From Pseudomonadota bacterium (GTDB lineage Bacteria; Pseudomonadota; Alphaproteobacteria; HIMB59), in NCBI GenBank assembly GCA_027623775.1, contig JAQBUY010000004.1, forward strand, positions 1 to 32,391: 32,391 nucleotides of DNA, written 5' to 3'. The position numbers and the translations under genes are program-made. Shown here piece after piece: positions 6,445-14,527 of the stretch; position 1 is the first letter of the stretch; each line of letters opens with the position of its first letter. A model generated the notes under the pieces. That model searched no databases. It was not told the DNA's origin and worked only from the letters and a program-made list of their open reading frames with translations.

Positions 6445-6666
6445 TTACTTATTATAAAATCCAAGAATAATTATGGCAGCTACTAGACCTACTATTCCCG
6501 CATTCCCTAATGATTGAACTAAGCTAACAATATTGCCAGATATAGCTCCTATAAAAGGAACATTGCCACCCAATAAACTGAGAACAATTCCTAGTCCAAG
6601 TAACGAAATAACTACCTGAGTTAAGTTGTCAAAAGTTCCTTTTAGTCCAGATAACATTTTATCCAT
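6445..6666 (-). CDS. Small two-helix membrane protein, paralogue of the 81-aa gene (73 aa)
   Basis: This is a hydrophobic miniprotein with an N-terminal amphipathic stretch (MDKMLSGLKGTFDNLTQ). A first helix (VVISLLGLGIVLSLLG) leads into the loop GGNVPFIGAISGNIVSLVQSLGNAGI, followed by a second helix and the short tail FYNK. It shares the NVPF-x-G … N … L … LG-x-x-GI pattern with its downstream neighbour. The ribosome binding site AAGGAG is strong and well spaced, which suggests high expression. The gene has its own upstream gap of over 200 bases. Function unknown. Confidence 0.65.
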   Translation of the reverse strand: MDKMLSGLKGTFDNLTQVVISLLGLGIVLSLLGGNVPFIGAISGNIVSLVQSLGNAGIVGLVAAIIILGFYNK

Positions 6667-6893
6667 TTGAGTACTCCTTTTTTTTTACATTCAGTTTTTC
6701 GAATCATTTCTCAAAACTGCTAGTAATTTATCATGTATTGAACTTAACAACTATTCGAACAATTCAAGCAAAAAGGCTATTCCATTATCTTTATATGAAA
6801 AAAAGACCATAATGGCCTATAAAAAACATAAATTTTTTCTATTAAATAAGATTAAAATCTAATTCAATAAACTGAGTAGAAATAAATATAAAA

Positions 6894-7373
6894 CTAGTTT
6901 CTAGTTTTTGTATCTAGAAAATCTAAAAGTCTATCTAGGTATTTTTCATCAACATTATATGCCTGTTTGTAATGTTCAATGCAGTAAGGTTTGGTAGCAA
7001 TGTTTTGATCGCCGCAAAAATGAAATCCTTCTTTTAATGGATCTCCAATTGGCCACTGGCATTTATTGAAATTTCCTTTCCCAATAATACTTTTTTTAAA
7101 TTGAAATTTATCTTTTTTCTTAGGGGTGGGAGTCTTTATAAAATCATTAGATACAATATCTTGACTAGTAGTTGTTTCACGGTAAATAGTTGATGAAATA
7201 TGACTTGAAGCAGTTTTTTTTCTAGAATTTTGTCTTCTCTCTAAACCTAGTCTGAAAGCTTTACCAATAACTGCATTTTTTGTAAATCCTAATTGCTGAC
7301 CAATTTGGCTTGTAGCAACACCATCATCCCAAAGTTTTTTTAAACTATCAATTTTTTGTGTATTCCAAGACAT
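6894..7373 (-). CDS. gcrA: GcrA cell cycle regulator
   Basis: GcrA is an alphaproteobacterial transcription factor that works with sigma-70 and CcrM-methylated promoters. The N-terminal helix-turn-helix region MSWNTQKIDSLKKLWDDGVATSQIGQQLG…NAVIGKAFRLGL (residues 1-45) is diagnostic. The C-terminal module CQWPIGDPLKEGFHFCG…KPYCIEHYKQAY matches the conserved cysteine/histidine domain that contacts RNA polymerase. The middle is a polar, low-complexity linker. It is divergent from pgk across a short gap that carries a perfect palindrome. Confidence 0.95.
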   Translation of the reverse strand: MSWNTQKIDSLKKLWDDGVATSQIGQQLGFTKNAVIGKAFRLGLERRQNSRKKTASSHISSTIYRETTTSQDIVSNDFIKTPTPKKKDKFQFKKSIIGKGNFNKCQWPIGDPLKEGFHFCGDQNIATKPYCIEHYKQAYNVDEKYLDRLLDFLDTKTRN

Positions 7374-7412
7374 TTTAATACCTACCTCATATAGTTAAGT
7401 TATTGGTATTTT

Positions 7413-7428
7413 ATACTATATATAGTAT
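7413..7428. promoter_or_regulatory. Perfect 16-bp palindrome in the gcrA-pgk divergent promoter gap
   Basis: ATACTATATATAGTAT equals its own reverse complement. It lies about 40 bases from both start codons in a 95-base divergent gap. It contains TATACT-like and TATAGT-like hexamers on both strands, so it may be overlapping -10 elements, an operator, or both. Confidence 0.5.
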
Positions 7429-7468
7429 TAGTAATAAAGAGAAAAAATACTAAGAGTGTGAGTAAATA

Positions 7469-8635
7469 ATGAACAATATTAACAATATTAATTTCACACT
7501 TATAAAAAACGTAATATTAAGAGTGGATTATAATGTTCCAATTAATGATAATTTTATCATTCAAGACTTTACCCGTATTTCCAGATCTCAAGAAACAATA
7601 GAGTTACTTCTTAAGAATAATTGTAAAATATTACTCTTAACACATTTTGGAAGACCGGACGGATTATTTGATGAGAAATTATCACTTAATCATATTTCAG
7701 AACAAATAGGAAATAATCTAGGAAAAAAAATTAATTTCATATCTTATAAAGATTTTATAACAAATGGTCTGTCTCAGTACCATGAGGCGGATAATGGTAT
7801 TTTCTTATTAGATAATATTCGTTTTTTTTCAGGTGAAAAAAAGAATGATGCCTCTTTTAGCAAATCTATTACTAATGGTGCTGATATATTTATTAATGAA
7901 GCTTTTTCAGCTTCTCATAGGAGCCATGCTTCAGTTGACCAAATGGCTAAAGATATTAACTCATGTGCCGGTATTAATTTTTATAAAGAAGTAGAGGTAA
8001 TAAATAGTATTAAAAAATCCACAGGGAAAAATTTTGCTATTATTGGAGGATCTAAAGTCTCTACTAAAATAGATACTCTTTTATCATTAGTGAAATCATG
8101 TTCAGATATTTTTATAGGTGGGGCAATGGCAAATAATTTTTTAAAATTTCAAAAAATCAATGTAAGTAATTCATTAATTGAAGAAAATATAGAAAGTAAA
8201 GTAAGCTTAATTTTAAATGATGCGATAAAATATAACTGTAAAATTCATCTGCCTGAAGATGTTATTTTAGATAACGGTGAAGAGTATTCAACGCAAGAAC
8301 TTAATACTAAAAAAGATTTTAAAATTTTTGATATAGGGACTAACACTATTAATGTAATAAAAAATATAACTTATCAATCTGATTTAATTTTATGGAATGG
8401 ACCACTTGGTCTTATCGAAAATGAAAAATTTGCTCAAGGTTCAATTGATATAGCAAAAAATCTATCTAGTTCCTCTTCAAAAGTAATCGTTGGAGGTGGA
8501 GATACAATACTTGCGCTAAATATTGCAAAACAAGACTTTAATAATTTTTATTTTGTTTCAACTGCTGGAGGTGCATTTTTAGAAGCACTTGAAGATAAAA
8601 TATTGCCAGGAATTAAAGCTCTAACTATTCAATAA
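7469..8635 (+). CDS. pgk: Phosphoglycerate kinase
   Basis: Phosphoglycerate kinase makes ATP from 1,3-bisphosphoglycerate in glycolysis and runs the reverse step in gluconeogenesis. Family marks include LRVDYNVPI near residue 20, the substrate-binding THFGRPDG and NIRFFSGE, INEAFSASHRSHAS, GGSKVSTKI, and the nucleotide-binding VGGGDT with STAGGAFLE near the end. At 388 residues it is normal. It stands alone, without gap or fba beside it. Its last 11 bases overlap the convergent yciB end. Confidence 0.96.
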   Translation: MNNINNINFTLIKNVILRVDYNVPINDNFIIQDFTRISRSQETIELLLKNNCKILLLTHFGRPDGLFDEKLSLNHISEQIGNNLGKKINFISYKDFITNGLSQYHEADNGIFLLDNIRFFSGEKKNDASFSKSITNGADIFINEAFSASHRSHASVDQMAKDINSCAGINFYKEVEVINSIKKSTGKNFAIIGGSKVSTKIDTLLSLVKSCSDIFIGGAMANNFLKFQKINVSNSLIEENIESKVSLILNDAIKYNCKIHLPEDVILDNGEEYSTQELNTKKDFKIFDIGTNTINVIKNITYQSDLILWNGPLGLIENEKFAQGSIDIAKNLSSSSSKVIVGGGDTILALNIAKQDFNNFYFVSTAGGAFLEALEDKILPGIKALTIQ

Positions 8636-9155
8636 AATATTTTTTTAAAATAGGTATTTGTATAATTGTAAAAGCAATAGTAACTCCCATAATGCCAAAT
8701 ACTTTAAAGTTTACCCAAATATCGGTTGGATAATTTCGCCAAACAATCTCATTTAAAATTGCAAGAAAAATAAAATATGCAGACCACATTTTATTAAGAG
8801 TTGACCATCCTTGATCAGTTAGTTTAATTGATGAATTTAACATCATTTTTAATATTGGTTTTTTTAAATAGGTACTAACAATAAGAACGGCCGCAAAAAG
8901 AGAATTAATGATTGTGGGTTTCATTTTAAAAAAGGTTTCATTTTTAAAAAATAAAGTAAGCCCGCCAAAAACAATTAGAATTACAGTGCTAACTAACATC
9001 ATAGTCGATATTTTTTTTTCTTTAATATAAAGGGAAATTAATGAAATCAAAGTTGCTACAATGACAGCTGCAATACTTACATATAAATCCTTATCAGATT
9101 TATAATAAACAGCAAAAAATACTATTAACGGAAAAAATTCAAATAATTGTTTCAT
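8625..9155 (-). CDS. yciB: Inner membrane septation protein YciB/IspZ
   Basis: YciB (septation protein A) is a multi-pass inner-membrane protein involved in envelope and division integrity. The opening LFEFFPLIVFFAVYY, the KPTIINSLFAAVLIVSTYLKKP block and the end WVNFKVFGIMGVTIAFTI follow the family pattern, with about five or six membrane segments. At 176 residues the length is typical. It is one base from the ftsY stop on the same strand, so dapF-ftsY-yciB may be co-transcribed. Confidence 0.9.
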   Translation of the reverse strand: MKQLFEFFPLIVFFAVYYKSDKDLYVSIAAVIVATLISLISLYIKEKKISTMMLVSTVILIVFGGLTLFFKNETFFKMKPTIINSLFAAVLIVSTYLKKPILKMMLNSSIKLTDQGWSTLNKMWSAYFIFLAILNEIVWRNYPTDIWVNFKVFGIMGVTIAFTIIQIPILKKYFIE

Positions 9156-9156
9156 T

Positions 9157-9975
9157 TCAGAGTAATCTATCTAAGTATTTTTCAAATTCAAACATTCTTA
9201 ATTCTTTTATATCTTCACCATAGCCTTCAAAAATTATAGGAATTTCAAAGTCATTTATAATAGTAAGAAGAGCCCCATACTTTGCATTAGAATCAACTTT
9301 ATTGATTACTAATCCATCAATTGGAATATAATTTTGAAACCCTTCTATAATCTGTTTAGAAGCGAGTCCAATATTTGCATCAAGAGTAAGCAAAGTTTTG
9401 ATATTTAAAAATTGATTTTGATTTTTAATTATTATGTTTAAAATTTTTTTTAGCTCATCCATAAGATTCTTATTGTTATGTTGTCTGCCTGAAGTGTCCA
9501 CTATGATGACAGAAGTATCATCTTTAAAATTTAGAATACCTTTATAAACAACTGCAGCTGGGTCTTCTTTATCGGCACCTTTAAAAAAAGGCACCTCCAT
9601 TTTATTGGCAAAATGCTCAAGTTGTTCCATTGCAGCAGCTCTAAAAGTATCTGCAGCAATAACTGAAGGCGCAAGTCCTTTTTCTTTTAAGAAATTAATA
9701 AATTTTCCAATAAAAGTAGTTTTACCAGAGCCATTATTGCCAATGATTAAGTAGAGTGTGCTAGGATTAAAATCCCAATCTAAATTATCTTGAATATTTA
9801 ATTTTTCTTTTATTTTTTTTTTTAAAGTCTCTTTAATGTCTGTTTCTTGAGATTTACCAGACAGTGTTTCGATTATTATATCTGTAAATTTAGGTTCTAC
9901 ACCATTCTCATATAAAATATCTTCTAATTCAGAAGCTTCAAATTTCTTTGAGAAGAATTTTTTGAGAAAAAACAT
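9157..9975 (-). CDS. ftsY: Signal recognition particle receptor FtsY
   Basis: FtsY is the membrane-associated GTPase receptor for SRP-ribosome complexes. GTPase motifs are present: G1 GNNGSGKTT, then AADTFRAAAMEQLEHFA, G3 VDTSGRQ (DTAGR in most), and G4 NKVDSNAKYG. The N-terminal acidic A domain of gammaproteobacterial FtsY is absent, and the 272-residue length is short. The protein begins almost directly with the N domain. Its partner gene ffh lies on the other side of dapF. The mtaB-like gene that often separates dapF and ftsY in alphaproteobacteria is missing. Confidence 0.93.
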   Translation of the reverse strand: MFFLKKFFSKKFEASELEDILYENGVEPKFTDIIIETLSGKSQETDIKETLKKKIKEKLNIQDNLDWDFNPSTLYLIIGNNGSGKTTFIGKFINFLKEKGLAPSVIAADTFRAAAMEQLEHFANKMEVPFFKGADKEDPAAVVYKGILNFKDDTSVIIVDTSGRQHNNKNLMDELKKILNIIIKNQNQFLNIKTLLTLDANIGLASKQIIEGFQNYIPIDGLVINKVDSNAKYGALLTIINDFEIPIIFEGYGEDIKELRMFEFEKYLDRLL

Positions 9976-10010
9976 TAAATACTTATAACTGTGTAAAAAT
10001 TATTCGCATT

Positions 10011-10823
10011 TCAAATAATAATTTCACTTTGAAAAACCATTTCTGCCGGACCTTTTAGTAAGACAGTATTTTTTTGAATTGAAGTAAACAAATGAGAAGA
10101 CTCAGTTTCAACTTTAATATTTTCTTTAGTAAATTTATTTATAAAAAGTGTGTAGGCTGCAGCACAAGTTCCTGAGCCACATGCTAAAGTATGACCGCTA
10201 CCCCTTTCCCAAAATAAAACTTTAATGTTAGTAGAAGATATTTTTTGAACAAAAGTTACATTAGCCTGATTTTTAAATATTTTATGACTTACAAGTTTTG
10301 GTCCTATTTCTTTAATGCTAATACTACTTAAATTCTTTACGAGGACTATGCAATGAGGATTACCAATACTAGCGCTCATAATTTTAATTAATCCTGGTAT
10401 TTTAATATTTGTAAATTTTAGATTTTGAGTATCCTTATTTTCTATAAGAGGAATTTTTCTCCAATCAAGCGATATGTCTCCTACATTAATCTGATACAAA
10501 TTCTTAATTTTTTTGCCTAAATGTGTAAAATTATTAGTCTTAATAATAGGATGATGAATTTTTTTAACTTCAGTTAAATACTTATATATACATCTCAAGC
10601 CATTTCCGCAATTTTTAGCCCTCGAGCCATCTGAGTTATAAAACTTAATTTGATAAAAGTTCTTATTTTTCTTAATTAAAATGATTTGATCACAACCAAT
10701 TCCAACTTTTCGATCACATAGAAATTTTATCAATTTCTTTGATTTTCCAATAATATCAACATTTTTATCAATAATAATGAAATCATTACCGGCGCCTTGA
10801 GCTTTAATAAAAGGTATTCTCAT
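10011..10823 (-). CDS. dapF: Diaminopimelate epimerase
   Basis: DapF interconverts LL- and meso-diaminopimelate for lysine and peptidoglycan synthesis. Both catalytic cysteines are visible, in NCGNGLRC and in ACGSGTCAAA. Other family marks are KAQGAGNDFIIID at the start, SDGSRAKNCGNG, GNPHCIVLV and WERGSGHTLACGSG. At 270 residues it is of normal size. It is divergent from ffh and followed by ftsY after a 35-base gap. Confidence 0.95.
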   Translation of the reverse strand: MRIPFIKAQGAGNDFIIIDKNVDIIGKSKKLIKFLCDRKVGIGCDQIILIKKNKNFYQIKFYNSDGSRAKNCGNGLRCIYKYLTEVKKIHHPIIKTNNFTHLGKKIKNLYQINVGDISLDWRKIPLIENKDTQNLKFTNIKIPGLIKIMSASIGNPHCIVLVKNLSSISIKEIGPKLVSHKIFKNQANVTFVQKISSTNIKVLFWERGSGHTLACGSGTCAAAYTLFINKFTKENIKVETESSHLFTSIQKNTVLLKGPAEMVFQSEIII

Positions 10824-10870
10824 TTGGTTTCTATAGTGATATAAAAACAGCTACTAATAAAGAAAAATTT

Positions 10871-10907
10871 GGTCGGTCGATGAGTTTCATCCACCGATCC
10901 TTTTTTT
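10871..10907 (+). terminator. Terminator-like leader hairpin upstream of ffh
   Basis: GGTCGGT pairs with ACCGATCC (one bulged T). Inside it, GATGA pairs with TCATC around a GTT loop, with one C-C mismatch. A run of seven T follows immediately. No plus-strand gene lies upstream (dapF is on the other strand), so this would act on the ffh operon leader itself, probably as an attenuator. The ORF-track start codon for ffh at 10880 falls inside this hairpin. Confidence 0.6.
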
Positions 10908-10915
10908 ATTTTAAA

Positions 10916-12268
10916 ATGCTAGATAATATAACAAATAAATTAACAGGAATTTTTAAATTGCTTTCTAATAAGGGAGCAATTACAGAAAAAGACCTCAACA
11001 CAACTTTAAGAGAAGTTAGGGTAGCTTTGCTTGAGGCTGATGTTTCACTGAAAGTTGCTAAAGAGTTAGTTTCAGTTATAGAACAAAAAGCTATAGGTCA
11101 AAAAATTATTGAAAGTGTCCAGCCCGGGCAGCAAATTGTTAAAATTGTTAGTGATGAACTAACGGCTATTTTAGGCAATGATAGTCATGAATTAAACTTA
11201 AAAAGTAAACCTGCTGTCTTTCTTCTTTGTGGTCTACAGGGTGCAGGTAAAACAACAACAGTAGCTAAACTTGCTCATTATTGTCAGCATACTTTAAAAA
11301 AAACGGTTTCTTTAGTTTCTACAGATTTAAGAAGGCCGGCAGCTATTGATCAGTTACGTATTTTATCAAAAGAAAATCAATTTCATTTTATTGAACCTCT
11401 TAATAATAATATTGAAGAAATAGTTAAGCATGCTGTTAATCAAACTGAAAAACAATTATCTGATATTCTTATTATAGATACATCTGGTCGAATAAGCACA
11501 GACGAAGAATTGCTCCAGGAGTTAAAAACTATTTATGATTTAGTCACACCACAAGAAAATTTTCTTGTACTGGATGCCATGATGGGACAACAGTCATTAG
11601 AGGTAGTTGAAAATTTTAATTCTACAGCGCCATTAACAGGTTTTATTTTAACAAGAGTTGATGCAGATCCAAGAGGGGGAGTAGCACTTTCGGCAAAATA
11701 TCAAACAGGGTTACCTATTCGTTTTTTTGGTTCAGGAGAAGGCGTAAAAGATTTTGAAGTTTTTTATCCGGAAAGAATAGCTTCAAGAATATTAGGAATG
11801 GGAGATGTCGTTTCTCTTGTTGAAAAAGCGCAGCAACAATTTGATGAAAAAGAAATGGAATCAATGCAAACCCAAATGATGAGTGGTCAATTTAGCTTTA
11901 ATGATTTACTTAAACAGTTTTTACAAATGAAGAAAATGGGAGGCATGTCAGGAGTCATGTCTTATTTGCCAGGAGTTTCTAAAGTCAAAGATATGCTTGA
12001 AAAAAGGGATATGGATGAAAAAATTATTGATCATCAAATCGCAATCATTAGATCTATGACAAAAAAAGAAAGATCTGACCCCGATATCCTAAAAGCATCT
12101 CGCAAAAAGCGAATTGCTTCAGGTTCGGGTCGTCAAGTACATGAAGTTAACAGATTGCTAAAACAATATGAGCAAACTAAAAAATTCATTAAACAAGCCC
12201 AAAAGCCCGGCTTTGCCAATAAACTGAAAAGTATGTTTGGTGGAGGCGATATGCCAACTATGGAATAA
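10916..12268 (+). CDS. ffh: Signal recognition particle protein Ffh
   Basis: Ffh is the SRP54 GTPase that binds signal sequences and SRP RNA. I choose the start at 10916 (MLDNITNKLTGIFKLL), which matches the conserved family N-terminus. The track start 12 codons earlier lies within the leader hairpin. Motifs: TLREVRVALLEADVSL in the N domain, G1 GLQGAGKTTT, DLRRPAAIDQL, G3 DTSGR, and TRVDADPRGG. The methionine-rich M domain has MMSGQFSFNDLLKQFLQMKKMGG, with an RNA-binding SGSGRQVHEVNRLL near the end. It heads the rpsP-rimM-trmD-rplS operon. Confidence 0.96.
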   Translation: MLDNITNKLTGIFKLLSNKGAITEKDLNTTLREVRVALLEADVSLKVAKELVSVIEQKAIGQKIIESVQPGQQIVKIVSDELTAILGNDSHELNLKSKPAVFLLCGLQGAGKTTTVAKLAHYCQHTLKKTVSLVSTDLRRPAAIDQLRILSKENQFHFIEPLNNNIEEIVKHAVNQTEKQLSDILIIDTSGRISTDEELLQELKTIYDLVTPQENFLVLDAMMGQQSLEVVENFNSTAPLTGFILTRVDADPRGGVALSAKYQTGLPIRFFGSGEGVKDFEVFYPERIASRILGMGDVVSLVEKAQQQFDEKEMESMQTQMMSGQFSFNDLLKQFLQMKKMGGMSGVMSYLPGVSKVKDMLEKRDMDEKIIDHQIAIIRSMTKKERSDPDILKASRKKRIASGSGRQVHEVNRLLKQYEQTKKFIKQAQKPGFANKLKSMFGGGDMPTME

Positions 12269-12287
12269 ATCTTAGAAAGGAGAACCC

Positions 12288-12755
12288 ATGGCAACTAAAA
12301 TAAGACTAGCAAGAGGTGGTACTAAAAAAAGACCATTTTATAGAATAGTAATTGCTGACGAAAGAGCACCAAGAGACGGTAACTTTATTGAGAAGGTTGG
12401 AAATTTTAATCCAATGTTACCTAAAGACCACAAGGAAAGATTAATATTTAGTAAAGAAAGAATAGAATATTGGTTAAAAGTAGGAGCACAACCAACTGAA
12501 AGAGTTCAGAAATTTCTTTCTGAGCATGGACTTGTTGAAGCTTCTAAAATTACAGAAAAAACAAAGCAACATTTGCCAAAAGCCAAGGCTCAAGAACGTA
12601 TGAAACAAAAAGATGAAGCTGCTATAAAAGCTGAAGAAGATGCTAAAGCCGCCGCTGCAGCTCCTGCAGTAGAAGAACCAGCAGCAGAACCTGAAGCAAC
12701 TCCAGAAGCAGAAGCAGCTCCTGTAGCTCCGGCCGAAGAGGAAAAAGTAGAATAA
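12288..12755 (+). CDS. rpsP: 30S ribosomal protein S16
   Basis: This is a small-subunit ribosomal protein. [21 protein letters not shown] and [11 protein letters not shown] are family signatures, and the S16 core ends near residue 85. The remaining 70 residues or so form a charged linker and then an alanine/glutamate/proline-rich tail ([20 protein letters not shown]). The protein is therefore well above the usual 80-130 residues. A strong AAGGAG site lies 6 bases before the ATG. It sits 19 bases after ffh. Confidence 0.95.
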   Translation: MATKIRLARGGTKKRPFYRIVIADERAPRDGNFIEKVGNFNPMLPKDHKERLIFSKERIEYWLKVGAQPTERVQKFLSEHGLVEASKITEKTKQHLPKAKAQERMKQKDEAAIKAEEDAKAAAAAPAVEEPAAEPEATPEAEAAPVAPAEEEKVE

Positions 12756-12766
12756 TATAAATATCT

Positions 12767-13267
12767 ATGGTTATTAATTCCAAAAATTTCATTCAAGTTG
12801 GTAGAATCGGCAGACCCAAAGGAACAAAGGGTCTGCTTAGATTCCAATGCTTTTTACATGATCACAGAGAGATTAATGACTTTAAGATTTTTTATTTAGA
12901 AAACTCAGAGAAGATTGAACTAAAACTTGTTTCTTTTGATTCTAAAGGGCCAATAGTTACAATTAATAATTATACCGAGCGAAGTAAAACGGAAAATTTT
13001 GTTAATCAGTTTATTTTTCTAGAAAAAAAATATTTTGATAAACCTACTAAAGAAGATGAATTTTATATTTATGATCTTGAAGGATTAGACGTCATTAACA
13101 AAAAAAAAGAATGTGTTGGCGTTGTGTCTTCAGTGGTTAATTTTGGCGCTGGGGATTTAATTGAAATCCTTTTTCATAAAAGTAAAAAAAAGGAATTTTT
13201 TAGATTTACCAAAGATGAGTTTCCCGAAGTAGACTTAAGCGAAAAAAAAATATTCATTAATTCTTAA
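12767..13267 (+). CDS. rimM: Ribosome maturation factor RimM
   Basis: RimM helps assemble the 30S head and binds S19. The N-terminal domain begins with FIQVGRIGRPKGTKGLLRFQCF, matching the family's 'G.I...hGl.G.v' pattern. A PRC-barrel domain follows, with EFYIYDLEGLDVI and VVNFGAGDLIEI. At 166 residues it is of normal length. It lies between rpsP and trmD, the standard gene order, and its stop abuts the trmD start with no gap. Confidence 0.92.
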   Translation: MVINSKNFIQVGRIGRPKGTKGLLRFQCFLHDHREINDFKIFYLENSEKIELKLVSFDSKGPIVTINNYTERSKTENFVNQFIFLEKKYFDKPTKEDEFYIYDLEGLDVINKKKECVGVVSSVVNFGAGDLIEILFHKSKKKEFFRFTKDEFPEVDLSEKKIFINS

Positions 13268-13993
13268 ATGTTAAATTTTAAAATTTATTCACTTTTTCCT
13301 GAAATGTTTCCAGGATCACTAAAATATGGTTTAGTAGGAAAAGCCTATAAAAATAAAATTTGGAATTTTGAAACAATTCAAATACGTGATTATAGTAAAT
13401 ATTCGGGTAATTCTGTTGATGATAAACCATTTAGTGGTGGGGCAGGAATGATATTAAGACCAGACGTAATATCTGAATCAATAGAAAAAACTACAACTAA
13501 AGAAGAATTAAAAAAAAGTATAAAAATTTGTTTTTCTGCTAAAGGCAAAGTATTAAATCAATCACTTATAGAAAAGTTTAAGAACGAGGATAGTTTTATT
13601 TTACTATCCGGAAGGTATGAGGGTATAGATCAAAGAGTAATTAACCATTATGAGTTTGAAGAAGTATCCATAGGGGATTACATATTAAATGGAGGAGAAA
13701 GTGCATGTATAGTTTTTATGGAGGCTATCATTCGAGTACAAGATAAAGTTTTAAATAATCCCGAAACTCACAAGCATGAGTCTTTTCAGAATGATTTGCT
13801 TGAACATGACCAATTTACGAGACCTTCAATATGGAGTGCTCCAGATGGGTCTAGCTATAAAGTTCCTGATGAATTGCTAAACGGCAATCATAGTGACATA
13901 GAAAAGTGGAAAAAAGCCAATTCAGAACAAAATACATCAAAAAATCGTCAAGATTTATGGAAAAACTATTTAAAAAATAAGAAAAATGATTAG
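13268..13993 (+). CDS. trmD: tRNA (guanine-N1-)-methyltransferase TrmD
   Basis: TrmD methylates G37 of tRNAs next to the anticodon, which prevents frameshifting. Visible motifs are IYSLFPEMFPG at the start, DDKPFSGGAGMILRP, the knotted SAM-binding region LLSGRYEGIDQRV and SIGDYILNGGESA, and QFTRPSIW with LLNGNHSDIEKWK near the end. At 241 residues it is typical. It starts directly after the rimM stop. Confidence 0.96.
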   Translation: MLNFKIYSLFPEMFPGSLKYGLVGKAYKNKIWNFETIQIRDYSKYSGNSVDDKPFSGGAGMILRPDVISESIEKTTTKEELKKSIKICFSAKGKVLNQSLIEKFKNEDSFILLSGRYEGIDQRVINHYEFEEVSIGDYILNGGESACIVFMEAIIRVQDKVLNNPETHKHESFQNDLLEHDQFTRPSIWSAPDGSSYKVPDELLNGNHSDIEKWKKANSEQNTSKNRQDLWKNYLKNKKND

Positions 13994-13996
13994 AAT

Positions 13997-14011
13997 ATCC
14001 CAACTCGGGAT
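13997..14011 (+). promoter_or_regulatory. Small hairpin in the trmD-rplS spacer
   Basis: ATCCC pairs with GGGAT around a five-base loop, about 30 bases upstream of the rplS start. Leader RNAs for L19 are known in other phyla, but this stem is too short to claim more than a possible regulatory or processing hairpin. Confidence 0.25.
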
Positions 14012-14041
14012 CACCCTAAACTGTACCTTATGGAGCAAGCA

Positions 14042-14518
14042 ATGAATGAACTTATAAAAAATTATGAAAAACAACAAATTAAAGAGATTTTAAAAAATTC
14101 TAAAATTACTGATTTTAACCCTGGAGATACGGTTAAAGTTAATATTAAAATAAAAGAAGGAGATAAAGAGCGTGTTCAAGCGTTTCAAGGTATCTGTATT
14201 GCAAAAAAAAATAATGGACTAAACTCTTCTTTTTCAGTTAGAAAAATTTCTAGCGGCGAAGGTGTTGAAAGAGTATTTCCTCTTTTCAGCAATATCATCG
14301 AATCTATTGAAAGAATAAAAACTGGTGACGTTAGAAGAGCAAAACTTTATTATCTTAGAAATCTTTCTGGTAAGAAGGCACGTATTTCTGAAAGAACAGA
14401 TGGTAGATCTTATGATGAAACTAAATATGAATCAATTTCAGAAACGATTGAACCTAAAGTTGTAGCAGAAGCAGCTCCTGAAGTTGAAGCAGCTGCTGAA
14501 GAAACTGAAGCTAAGTAA
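14042..14518 (+). CDS. rplS: 50S ribosomal protein L19
   Basis: L19 sits at the 30S/50S interface. The core is clear: [43 protein letters not shown], and [20 protein letters not shown] prefer the start at 14042 ([12 protein letters not shown]), because a GGAG site at 14032-14035 is correctly spaced for it and overlaps the ATG at 14030 used by the track. The end carries an acidic alanine-rich tail ([18 protein letters not shown]) that resembles the rpsP tail three genes upstream. Confidence 0.94.
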   Translation: MNELIKNYEKQQIKEILKNSKITDFNPGDTVKVNIKIKEGDKERVQAFQGICIAKKNNGLNSSFSVRKISSGEGVERVFPLFSNIIESIERIKTGDVRRAKLYYLRNLSGKKARISERTDGRSYDETKYESISETIEPKVVAEAAPEVEAAAEETEAK

Positions 14519-14527
14519 TTTTTTACC

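Noticed and set aside
4966-6900. tRNA-Arg(CCT) 3' end as an att site bounding an integrated element
   Set aside because: No repeat of the tRNA 3' end and no integrase seen in the window, so integration is not shown.
10871-10910. Hairpin before ffh considered as SRP (4.5S) RNA
   Set aside because: It lacks the conserved GGAAGC/AGCAG domain IV elements and is too short; the T-run fits a terminator-type leader.
12590-12847. 85-aa minus-strand Ala/Ser-rich ORF across the rpsP tail
   Set aside because: Its composition is only the mirror of the GCA/GAA-rich tail of rpsP; no start signal.
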